Shown: piece by piece, positions 1-5,712 of the stretch | How positions within the stretch are numbered: the stretch's first letter is position 1 | Layout of the letters: every line of letters starts with the position of its first letter | DNA from: Methanobacteriaceae archaeon | Lineage (GTDB): Archaea > Methanobacteriota > Methanobacteria > Methanobacteriales > Methanobacteriaceae | DNA: 6,024 bases | Direction of reading: 5' to 3' | Assembly (NCBI GenBank): GCA_030693105.1 | Contig: JAUYBK010000109.1 | Coordinates: forward strand, 1 to 6,024 | Program-made: the position numbers and the translations under genes | The notes under the pieces: model-generated | What the model was told of the DNA's origin: nothing | Database searches by the model: none | The model's input: the letters and a program-made list of their open reading frames with translations, nothing else

Positions 1-575
1 CTGGTGGTATATTACAGTACGCAGACGGGCCCCAGATGCATCGTCCACCATAACTGGCACTCCCTTATCATGGGCAGCTTTAATGGATTGTTTAAACTCT
101 TCTAAAGGTATAACCTGGTGGTCCATGGTGGCGCCGGTTATTATTAGTAACGAGGTGGCTTCTTTAATTTCCACCGGCTCTCCCACTACATATTCCCGGT
201 AGGACGCGCCTATCAAATCACAACTACGGGGTATGGAGGGGTGAGATGGTTGTTGGGGAAGGTAGTGTAGGACTTCCTCCCCGGGTTTTACCAAAGCCAG
301 GATAGATGCCAGTATACCGCTACTGGTACGGTTGAGGGCCAGTAACTTCTCCCCACCCAAATGTTTGGTCCCCCAGGTGTTCAGATCTTCTGTAAATAGG
401 GCGGGACCAGCGTAGGTCTCTAAGAGACCCAGGTCTACACCTTGGAGAGGGAAGCCGCCAGCCAGACCAGTAAGATCAAATAATGCCGACCGACCTTTAT
501 TTTGCACCAGAGAAGCAATAAACTTCAAAGCTTTTTCTCGCCTTTTAACTTCATCCCGGGGCGACGTGACTAACA

Positions 576-576
<1 letters not shown>
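1..576 (-). CDS. PLP-dependent enzyme, MJ0158 (SelA-like) family, 3' end outside window
   Basis: The frame is open for all 192 codons from the ATG at 576 to the left edge, so about the C-terminal half is missing. The translation resembles the archaeal MJ0158 family (TIGR03576), fold-type I PLP enzymes related to bacterial selenocysteine synthase SelA. Visible family features are FDLTGLAGGFPL (residues 33-44), NRTSSGILASI (82-92, probable cofactor-phosphate region) and VPVMVDDASGARLR (173-186), where one of the two Asp should contact the PLP ring. The PLP lysine would lie beyond the edge. MJ0158 itself has been reported not to make selenocysteinyl-tRNA, so the substrate is unknown; I do not claim selenium metabolism. 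The start is set by overlap with the NYN gene's stop (TAATG), implying coupled translation. Only a weak CGGGA lies upstream, which also suggests coupling. Family is fairly certain, function is not. Confidence 0.85.
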
Positions 577-1082
<506 letters not shown>

Positions 1083-1086
1083 ATAA

Positions 1087-1092
1087 TTCCTC
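1087..1092 (-). promoter_or_regulatory. Ribosome-binding site of the NYN gene
   Basis: A perfect AGGAGG on the minus strand, four bases before the ATG at 1082, fixes the start codon. Confidence 0.75.
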
Positions 1093-1164
1093 CTATCATT
1101 GTAATCGTTTTAAAAATCAGGTATTTGAAAAAATCGTTGTTAACTGCTTAACCTAACTTAAAAT

Positions 1165-1182
1165 CCGGCTTAAAAAAGCCAG
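1165..1182 (-). other. Hairpin at the expected 5' end of the NYN transcript
   Basis: On the minus strand CTGGCTT, a TTTT loop, then AAGCCGG form a 7-bp stem with one T-G pair. If the TATA element at 1195-1206 is used, transcription would start near 1173, inside or beside this hairpin. It could be an operator, a remnant, or chance; there is nothing to link it to a known regulator. Confidence 0.3.
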
Positions 1183-1194
1183 TTGAAAGGTCGC

Positions 1195-1206
1195 ATTTAT
1201 AAATAT
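1195..1206 (-). promoter_or_regulatory. Candidate TATA box for the NYN / MJ0158-family unit
   Basis: The minus strand reads ATATTTATAAAT, a good archaeal TATA-box match. The expected start about 25 bases downstream gives a leader of about 90 bases. A second T/A-rich stretch near 1108-1116 is too close to the ribosome-binding site to be the main TATA box. Confidence 0.45.
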
Positions 1207-1323
1207 CGATGTTAAATTGATTTTTTTCAAAAAGCCTGATGATGTGCTATGCACTTACTTTATGAATCTTATGCATATATTAATTTTCACCAAAAAATCA
1301 TTAATACTTCATCCCTTTACGGT

Positions 1324-1353
1324 AAAAAACCGGGTGACACCTTCTATCACCTG
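1324..1353 (-). terminator. Hairpin plus T-run after the small hypothetical gene
   Basis: On the minus strand, CAGGTGA and TCACCCG (1353-1347 with 1337-1331) can form a 7-bp stem with one wobble pair and a 9-base loop, followed at once by G and six T (1330-1324). It sits 43 bases after the stop at 1397. Archaea terminate mainly at oligo-T, so the T-run is the main evidence and the stem is supportive. Confidence 0.5.
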
Positions 1354-1396
1354 TAGGCAGCGGCTTGCCAACCCATTAATCTTACTACTTAAAATT

Positions 1397-1729
1397 TTAT
1401 TCTATTTCCAGGGTGAAATCGTCTTTGAAAAGTTCGTTAATAATTTTTAACTCCTCTTCAGACAAAGAACAGAGCTCTACATCGTACATGTCCCGAAAAT
1501 AATATTCAGCACTAACTATTCCCCCTGAATCACCCATATAAAGGAAAAGGCCATCCACAAACTCTTCAGGGTTAGATGAGGGTAAGAAAACTTCCACCCG
1601 TATCATAATTTCTGATCCCGGGATGTTTTCGTGCAATTCCTTTTTTTGGGCCTCACTATTTAGGGCGAACTTAAACTCTTTTATGCGGGACTGAAGTGCT
1701 TTTTTTATTTTAGAATCATCGTTACTCAT
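1397..1729 (-). CDS. Small acidic hypothetical protein (110 aa)
   Basis: I do not recognise the family. The ATG at 1729 is chosen because GGTGA (1734-1738), a typical methanogen ribosome-binding site, stands four bases before it. A longer frame from a TTG at 1744 would place that site inside the coding region. The protein has a charged N-terminal helix-like part (Lys/Glu-rich, residues 1-35), a probable beta segment around IMIRVEVFLP, an aromatic stretch around SAEYYFRDMYD, and a C-terminal helix rich in Glu and Leu ending DFTLEIE. No signal peptide or membrane segment is visible, so it is probably cytosolic. It is monocistronic, flanked by its own candidate promoter (about 1781-1789) and terminator (1324-1353). 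Plausible coding and start context support a real gene; function is unknown. Confidence 0.7.
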   Translation of the reverse strand: MSNDDSKIKKALQSRIKEFKFALNSEAQKKELHENIPGSEIMIRVEVFLPSSNPEEFVDGLFLYMGDSGGIVSAEYYFRDMYDVELCSLSEEELKIINELFKDDFTLEIE

Positions 1730-1733
1730 AAAT

Positions 1734-1738
1734 TCACC
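1734..1738 (-). promoter_or_regulatory. Ribosome-binding site that decides the start at 1729
   Basis: GGTGA on the minus strand lies four bases before the ATG at 1729 and within the alternative TTG-started frame, favouring the shorter protein. Confidence 0.7.
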
Positions 1739-1780
1739 ATACAAATAAAATCTAAGTATATTTTTTAATAGTATTCCCTT

Positions 1781-1789
1781 CTTAAATAG
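1781..1789 (-). promoter_or_regulatory. Candidate TATA box for the small hypothetical gene
   Basis: The minus strand reads CTATTTAAG. Transcription from about 25 bases downstream would give a leader of about 30 bases, matching the GGTGA site. An A-rich alternative near 1755-1765 would leave almost no leader. Confidence 0.35.
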
Positions 1790-1866
1790 ATGCCCTCTAC
1801 CAACCGGAAACCATTTCTAGGGTTTTTAGTAGATAATTTAATATTTTTTTGGAAAATTTCATGGTG

Positions 1867-1880
1867 TCTATATATATTAT
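1867..1880 (+). promoter_or_regulatory. Candidate TATA box for the cyclase-family gene
   Basis: TCTATATATATTAT lies about 35-40 bases before the ATG at 1910, placing the expected start near 1896-1900, close to the ribosome-binding site at 1900-1903. The leader would therefore be very short. The element is a strong archaeal TATA match. Confidence 0.5.
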
Positions 1881-1909
1881 TAGTGTAAGAAGAACCTACG
1901 GAGATTTAT

Positions 1910-2584
1910 ATGACATATATAACATTATCCTATCACTTGGAAAATGATTCGCCCGTTCATAAAGGACTGGTTCAACCCCAAATATTACCTAAAAGTCAGA
2001 TCACTGATGGAGAATACTACAATAGTTACCTAATACACGTTGAAAACCATAGTGGAACCCATGTAGACGCTCCGGGCCACTTTTTAAATGAAGGTAAGAA
2101 GATCGGAGATTACTACCCCGAGGAGCTGATCTACCATAATCCACTAATTCTTGACTGCCCTAAAATGGATAATGAACTAGTAACCATTCCCGACTTGGAA
2201 AACATTGAATTAAGTGGTGTGGACTGTCTTTTTTTCAAGACTGGTTTTGGTAAATACCGAGCTAGCAACCGGGAGCGATATTTAACCCAGAACCCGGGCG
2301 TGTCTCCGGAGTTGGTGGGGTGGATTCGCAAAGAATATCCTAAAATCCGCGGCCTGGGTATAGACGCCATATCCCTGTCCCGCTTTCAGAACGTCAAGTC
2401 GGGGATAGAAGCCCATTTAAATGCCTTTAATAAGGAAGAATATGGAGGCCCACCATTACTTCTAATAGAAGATCTAAATTTAACTGTTTTAGAAAACCCA
2501 CACCAAGTAAAAAAAATTATTTTAGTACCATGGCAGCTAAAAGAAGTAGATAGCGCCCCCTGCACCGTGCTGGCCAGAATTTAA
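1910..2584 (+). CDS. Cyclase-family metal-dependent hydrolase (kynurenine formamidase-like)
   Basis: A 224-residue protein of the Cyclase superfamily (PF04199), which includes kynurenine formamidase KynB, isatin hydrolase and many uncharacterised amide or lactone hydrolases. The hallmark HSGTHVDAPGHF is at residues 47-58, giving H47, H51 and D53 as metal ligands and H57 as the conserved HF-motif histidine. The second half supplies H169 (EAHLNAF) and E187 (LLIEDL), the usual late His and Glu of the site. All key residues are present and the length is typical, so it should be an active cytosolic zinc or manganese enzyme. No tryptophan-degradation gene is nearby, so kynurenine formamide is not an assured substrate. 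The start has GGAG at 1900-1903, six bases upstream. The gene stands alone and converges with the lipoprotein gene, leaving 23 bases between stops. Confidence 0.9.
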   Translation: MTYITLSYHLENDSPVHKGLVQPQILPKSQITDGEYYNSYLIHVENHSGTHVDAPGHFLNEGKKIGDYYPEELIYHNPLILDCPKMDNELVTIPDLENIELSGVDCLFFKTGFGKYRASNRERYLTQNPGVSPELVGWIRKEYPKIRGLGIDAISLSRFQNVKSGIEAHLNAFNKEEYGGPPLLLIEDLNLTVLENPHQVKKIILVPWQLKEVDSAPCTVLARI

Positions 2585-2607
2585 AGGATACATTTTCAGG
2601 ATTTACA

Positions 2608-3057
2608 TCAAGAGGGAACTTTTTTTATCACCAAGGTATCCCGAACCAGTTGGAATGCATCTCCCGTGGTGGGATCAAAGTACAGGACTAGAGTCTGATC
2701 TCCCGGACCTAAAAAAATGTAGATATATCTTCCCTCTTCGTCCTGAGCTGTTAAAGCCGCTCTACCCGCAACGGTGCTGTTAGTAGCGTTAGGGAATTGA
2801 TCTAATAAGTCTTTTTTACTGTTACTGGCAAAATTTAAGGTGGTAATCATACTGCTGTTAGTACCGTTTTTGTATATCTGGACCAAAAGATTATCAGACG
2901 AAGAAACATCGACCACTACCATTCCCGGAGGATAGCTGAACTTCACCCACTCATTTTCAAAGGTACCATTCCCACCAGAGGGGTTGTTGTTGGTGCACCC
3001 GGAAGATGCCAACACCAGAAAAAAGCCGGCAATCATGATTAATATTTTATATTTCAT
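2608..3057 (-). CDS. Secreted lipoprotein of unknown function
   Basis: A 149-residue protein with a clear lipoprotein signal peptide: lysines at the N-terminus, a hydrophobic core (residues 5-18) and the lipobox LASSGC ending in C21, so it should be lipid-anchored on the outside of the membrane. A short Asn/Gly/Ser linker (22-33) precedes a compact domain beginning ENEWVKFSYPPGM, suggesting a beta-rich fold resembling the small PsbP-like or fatty-acid-free lipoprotein domains common in methanogens. That resemblance is only an impression. Five N-glycosylation sequons (N30, N64, N67, N90, N93) fit an exposed glycoprotein. The ATG overlaps the stop of the upstream gene (ATGA), so the two are translated from one message. 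The gene ends 23 bases from the convergent cyclase gene. Confidence 0.8.
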   Translation of the reverse strand: MKYKILIMIAGFFLVLASSGCTNNNPSGGNGTFENEWVKFSYPPGMVVVDVSSSDNLLVQIYKNGTNSSMITTLNFASNSKKDLLDQFPNATNSTVAGRAALTAQDEEGRYIYIFLGPGDQTLVLYFDPTTGDAFQLVRDTLVIKKVPS

Positions 3058-3830
3058 CTTTCAAACGCCTCGAAGTGGGGTTCAGCTTGTGTACTTTTTA
3101 TTAATTTCTCTGCAGCGGCTATTCGTGAATCATCACCACTAATCAAAAGCCATATTGAACCTTCTGCCCCACCAACTCCTCCTGCAACTACCAGTTCAGC
3201 TTCTGCCCCGGTGAGGAGTTTGATTGCTTCAATTTCAGTGAATACTTCACCGGGGACTGTTAAAAGGCGCGGTCCTTTTATTCCCGGTTGGTTAAGCTTA
3301 AGGGATAATTTATTAAGATTAGTGTGGACTCTTTTTTCCAGTCCAACCGGTAGTATGAGTCTGACTCTCCGGCCCACCACGGCCGGTAGTGAAGATAGGA
3401 TGGTGCCGCCCTGAGGGTGGCCAATGTAGATGGCTACCTGTTCCAGTTCAGGGTTGATAGCGTTAGCACCCTTAAGAATAATGTCTCCTTCTTGTAGTTG
3501 GTCGGCAACATCAAAAATGGTTTTACCCTCCTGCCAGATACCCTCAGAAATTATAACATCCCCCTGAAATCCCATTTCATCAGGGTAACGTCCGTCGGGT
3601 TTGAGTGGCGCTCCCGGGGGAAGCACAATACCCCGAAAGAATCTACATTTGGAAAAGTCTTCTTCCTGGTTAATGGACTTTAATATCTCCTCGGCCACAT
3701 AACCATTGGTAGTACCGGCGATGATTACTAATGTGCCGGATTTAAGTGTCTTTTTTATCTCCGGGTGAGCGGCTAGGGCTAGAGCTATTAATCTTTTACC
3801 TGATGCCGGCGTGAGGAGAAACTGTTTCAT
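3054..3830 (-). CDS. Unrecognised soluble protein (258 aa), coupled to the lipoprotein
   Basis: I do not recognise a named family, although the sequence reads as a well-conserved, codon-rich gene rather than chance. The protein begins MKQFLLTPASGKRLIALAL and contains a beta strand-loop-helix LVIIAGTTNGYVAEEIL that could be a nucleotide or phosphate site, a proline/glycine-rich GIVLPPGAPLKPDG, and a glycine-rich VVAGGVGGAEGSIWLLISG near the C-terminus. No signal peptide or membrane span is visible, so it is probably cytosolic. I prefer the ATG at 3830. A second in-frame ATG at 3857 would add nine residues but lies too near the TATA-like element at 3864-3874, and neither has a clear ribosome-binding site. 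Its stop overlaps the start of the lipoprotein gene by four bases, so the two probably work in one process. Confidence 0.75.
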   Translation of the reverse strand: MKQFLLTPASGKRLIALALAAHPEIKKTLKSGTLVIIAGTTNGYVAEEILKSINQEEDFSKCRFFRGIVLPPGAPLKPDGRYPDEMGFQGDVIISEGIWQEGKTIFDVADQLQEGDIILKGANAINPELEQVAIYIGHPQGGTILSSLPAVVGRRVRLILPVGLEKRVHTNLNKLSLKLNQPGIKGPRLLTVPGEVFTEIEAIKLLTGAEAELVVAGGVGGAEGSIWLLISGDDSRIAAAEKLIKSTQAEPHFEAFER

Positions 3831-3863
3831 GTATAATATGATTTGTTTTAAAAACATATTAAA

Positions 3864-3874
3864 TCATATACAAA
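3864..3874 (-). promoter_or_regulatory. Candidate TATA box for the 3830-2608 gene pair
   Basis: The minus strand reads TTTGTATATGA. Transcription from near 3844 would give a leader of about 14 bases to the ATG at 3830 and would exclude the ATG at 3857 as the start. Confidence 0.35.
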
Positions 3875-3955
3875 TAAGTTGGAAAATTGGCACGCAGTGC
3901 ATCCGATAAAGCAAGACCGTTACAAAATTAAGATAATGGACAGAGATCCCCCTTC

Positions 3956-4387
3956 TTACTCCGTAGGGAAAACTGCGAAAAACAGTTCTTTAAATTTATT
4001 GAGTAGTTCTTTTGGAAAACTTAAACCTACACAAATAATCAGAACACCGGTTCCTATAAAATTGTCTTCATTATTAGAGTCTTCTATGACTTGTTCATCG
4101 AAAACTAACTTAACTTTAGCTTCTTCTTGCAGGAAATTCCAGAGCGTTTCTCGGTTATAACCATCCGCATTTACTGCAATATTATTTCGTAAGGCTAACT
4201 GTAAAAATTGTTTCCAATCCTGAAAATCACAAAATTCTATCCAGATGGACCCCCGGTAATCAATACAAGAATTGCAGGTATCAATTTCCCAGTGAAAGAA
4301 GTTTTTAATCACATCTTCTAATCCTTCGTCAACCAGAATGTAAAAATCATCCTCAATTTTAACTTCTATTTGTTTATGTCCAGTCAT
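3956..4387 (-). CDS. Hypothetical protein with a CxxC motif (143 aa)
   Basis: I do not recognise the family. The protein has DTCNSCIDYRGSIWIEFCDF at residues 36-55, with C38 and C41 in a CxxC spacing and a third Cys at C53, followed by an aromatic helix-like DWKQFLQLAL (57-66) and WNFLQEEAKVKLVFDE (83-98). A hydrophobic stretch around GTGVLIICVGLSF (112-124) is too short and isolated to be a confident membrane span. It is acidic and aromatic-rich. The three Cys could bind metal or be structural. A TATA-like GTTATAGG at about 4409-4416 would put the transcription start nearly at the ATG, so the message may be leaderless, in keeping with the lack of a good ribosome-binding site. It lies in the AT-rich region beside the ATPase gene but 189 bases separate them, so an operon is not implied. 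Confidence 0.65.
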   Translation of the reverse strand: MTGHKQIEVKIEDDFYILVDEGLEDVIKNFFHWEIDTCNSCIDYRGSIWIEFCDFQDWKQFLQLALRNNIAVNADGYNRETLWNFLQEEAKVKLVFDEQVIEDSNNEDNFIGTGVLIICVGLSFPKELLNKFKELFFAVFPTE

Positions 4388-4445
4388 GGCACTACATTTG
4401 ATTTTTAACCTATAACTTATTTTGAACTTTCAAAATTTACTTCGT

Positions 4446-4566
4446 CATAGGATTGTTTAACGAACTAAACTGAACTGTTTTTTATGGAATCCGATGAATG
4501 TCATCATGACCATGATCCCATTCAACACATTCATATGGATATTTTTATCAAATTGTCAATCCTATG
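4446..4566. repeat. 121-base imperfect palindrome, MITE-like or structured element
   Basis: The ends are a perfect 10-bp inverted repeat, CATAGGATTG (4446-4455) and CAATCCTATG (4557-4566). Nested inside are ATCC-G-ATGAATGT (4489-4501) and ACATTCAT-AT-GGAT (4527-4540), which pair over 12 positions with one small bulge, and a tip of ATCAT/ATGAT around 4503-4515. The whole could fold as one long bulged hairpin. It begins only ten bases past the ATPase stop. It might be a miniature transposable element that truncated the ATPase, a terminator-like structure, or a remnant. No target-site duplication was identified, and no transposase is present. Confidence 0.5.
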
Positions 4567-4576
4567 GAAATAATAA

Positions 4577-5212
4577 CTATTTGTCTGTTTTGGGTGTATT
4601 TAACTCTCTATGTATCTTGTCTAAATCAATGAAAATAACTTTATCTCCTAATGATTCGATACATTCATTATCAGAACCAATATTTGCAGCAATTAAGACT
4701 ACACTTTTACTTCCGTATATCAATTCCTGAAATACTTTAAATAAATATTTCCGACAATCTAAAACTTCATTTCTTTTTCCAAAAAGTTCATCAGCCTCAT
4801 CAAAAAATAATATTACATTAGTATATTTTGGATCGTCAAAAATTCTCTTAAGATTTTCCTCCGTTTCTCCAATGTATTTACTAATTACTTGAGATAAATC
4901 TATTTTATACAAATCTAAACTCGCTCCTGCGGCAATTGCTTCAGCAGCCATGGTCTTTCCAGTTCCAGATGATCCTGATAATATAACCGTAATCCCTTTA
5001 GTATATTGGCAAAGGTAGATGAGCTTATTAATGTCCTTTAATGGTTCGCAATGCTTTATTTCCATGAGCCAAGTAAAAAGCTCTACAAAATTTATCCATG
5101 GATCTACGTTATGATCTGCCCATTCTGGGGCTTTAAGTGGTATTAGCTTACTCGCTTCTTCTACGAGTTCTTGGAAAGACTTATTATTGAGATTTGGTTT
5201 TGGAAGCGTCAT
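4577..5212 (-). CDS. Short AAA+ ATPase, eCIS (Afp15-like) core with baseplate-protein-like N-terminus
   Basis: A 211-residue chimera. Residues 3-52 (LPKPNL, LVEEA, LIP, APEWADHNV, ELFTWLMEI) match the start of putative baseplate assembly proteins of contractile injection systems, normally followed by hundreds of residues absent here. From about residue 72 the protein is an AAA+ core: Walker A GSSGTGKT (80-87), DLYKIDLSQVISKYIGETE (100-118), Walker B VILFFDEADELFGKR (133-147, D138 and E139) and a sensor-1-like AAN (175-177). The SKYIGETE and DEADELFGKR wording is typical of the eCIS ATPase (Afp15/Pvc15), implicated in payload loading. Missing are the N-terminal several hundred residues of that ATPase, the arginine-finger RR motif and the C-terminal lid. 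It may bind ATP but hydrolyse it poorly. The ATG at 5212 has no strong ribosome-binding site. It may be a decaying fusion; a functional minimal ATPase is also possible. Confidence 0.8.
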   Translation of the reverse strand: MTLPKPNLNNKSFQELVEEASKLIPLKAPEWADHNVDPWINFVELFTWLMEIKHCEPLKDINKLIYLCQYTKGITVILSGSSGTGKTMAAEAIAAGASLDLYKIDLSQVISKYIGETEENLKRIFDDPKYTNVILFFDEADELFGKRNEVLDCRKYLFKVFQELIYGSKSVVLIAANIGSDNECIESLGDKVIFIDLDKIHRELNTPKTDK

Positions 5213-5239
5213 TTTAATCCAAGTATCCTGAAAATGAAA

Positions 5240-5467
5240 TTAAACAGTTACTCCATAGGCTTCGACGATTGCTTTTTCAGCATATTCCATTGATGCATAT
5301 GCAAACCCGTTATCTCCCCATTTTGTTCCCCAGCTGTTTCTGATTATAAAAGTATCTTTGGTGTATCCTACAATAGCGACTGCGTGTCCGCCTGGTTCTT
5401 TGAGAGGCTGGAATTTTTCTAATATTCCCTTAGTATTTTCGGCATTTATCCAAGTATAGTCTACACT
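5240..5467 (-). pseudogene. C-terminal fragment of a papain-like (C1A) cysteine peptidase
   Basis: Seventy-five in-frame codons plus TAA, opened by a TAG at 5468-5470 and with no usable start near it. The fragment contains GGHAVAIVGY with the catalytic His, RNSWGTKWGDNGFAYAS with the catalytic Asn, and a final EAYGVTV, the hallmarks of the C-terminal half of C1A peptidases. The half with the catalytic Cys (expected motif QGxCGSCW) is absent from all frames upstream on this strand, so it cannot be an active protease. It ends 27 bases before the ATPase start and runs the same way, as if both once belonged to one operon. The homology stops next to a cluster of small repeats (5464-5509), a likely deletion or rearrangement junction. 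Papain-like proteins are common as surface proteins and as secreted effectors; which it was cannot be told. Confidence 0.75.
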
Positions 5468-5509
5468 CTATGTTCATTACTCTCATTCCCAGTAATCACA
5501 TTCACTCTA
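5464..5509. repeat. Repeat cluster at the broken end of the peptidase fragment
   Basis: A 7-bp direct repeat CACTCTA (5464-5470 and 5503-5509) encloses an inverted repeat ATTACT/AGTAAT (5476-5481 and 5491-5496) with a 9-base loop. The peptidase reading frame ends within the first copy. The cluster could mark a rearrangement junction or the end of a lost element. Confidence 0.4.
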
Positions 5510-5529
5510 CTTTATTTATTATAGTCTGC

Positions 5530-5572
5530 CTATAAATTTTCTTAACTAAAATGGGTATTATTCTATAAATTT
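5530..5572 (-). promoter_or_regulatory. Two identical TATA-like decamers upstream of the peptidase/ATPase remnant
   Basis: The decamer CTATAAATTT occurs at 5530-5539 and 5563-5572, 33 bases apart. On the minus strand each reads AAATTTATAG, a good archaeal TATA box pointing at the peptidase fragment and ATPase. The nearer copy would start transcription near 5507. Whether either is used is unknown. Confidence 0.3.
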
Positions 5573-5685
5573 GTATGTTTTCAAATGGGTGTTGCTTAAT
5601 TAGTATAGTCACTCCAGAATTGCAAAATAAGTTTCACATTCGCCAAGCGATAGCTGAATATATGGAAAATAATCAATGGGTTTTT

Positions 5686-5712
5686 AAAAAAGTAAAAAAA
5701 GGAAAAGAAAAT
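5686..5712 (-). terminator. Oligo-T terminator after the secreted protein gene
   Basis: Directly after the TAG at 5713-5715 the minus strand has T-runs of four, seven and six bases (complements of A-runs at 5703-5706, 5694-5700 and 5686-5691), without a strong hairpin. Closely spaced T-tracts are the usual archaeal termination signal. Confidence 0.6.

Larger units (their letters stand above)
1083..1396. other. 314-base intergenic region between two minus-strand genes
   Basis: No convincing gene is visible on either strand; a 77-codon plus-strand frame here has no ribosome-binding site or family resemblance. The gap holds, in minus-strand order: a GC-richer block with hairpins (about 1320-1376) just after the hypothetical gene's stop, several T-runs, a TATA-like element near 1195-1206, and a 7-bp hairpin at 1165-1182 (CCGGCTT/AAGCCAG with one G-T pair and an AAAA loop) at or near the expected transcription start of the NYN gene. 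The small palindrome GTGC-TAT-GCAC near 1245-1255 is too short to interpret. Confidence 0.6.

Noticed and set aside
1235..1300. C/D-box guide RNA
   Set aside because: TGATGATG resembles a C box, but no CTGA D box is found at a suitable distance.
1397..1744. Longer version of the small hypothetical protein starting at the TTG at 1744
   Set aside because: The GGTGA ribosome-binding site lies inside that extension and is correctly placed for the ATG at 1729.
2131..2370. Minus-strand frame inside the cyclase gene
   Set aside because: It lies wholly within a confidently identified gene with intact active-site motifs on the other strand, and has no family resemblance.
1910..2584. Firm assignment of the cyclase-family gene as kynB
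   Set aside because: The family covers many substrates and there is no tryptophan-catabolism gene in the window.
4446..4566. Integron attC site
   Set aside because: GTTTAAC near the left end fits the RYYYAAC core, but the right end has GTCAATC rather than a matching GTTRRRY, and no integrase or cassette array is present.
4494..4730. Plus-strand 78-codon frame over the end of the ATPase
   Set aside because: It overlaps the palindrome and the antisense of the Walker-containing gene, has no ribosome-binding site, and its sequence looks like a shadow.
5240..5470. Amber stop at 5468-5470 read as pyrrolysine to extend the peptidase
   Set aside because: Further stops follow a few codons upstream in the same frame and no peptidase-like sequence continues, so read-through would not restore a protein.
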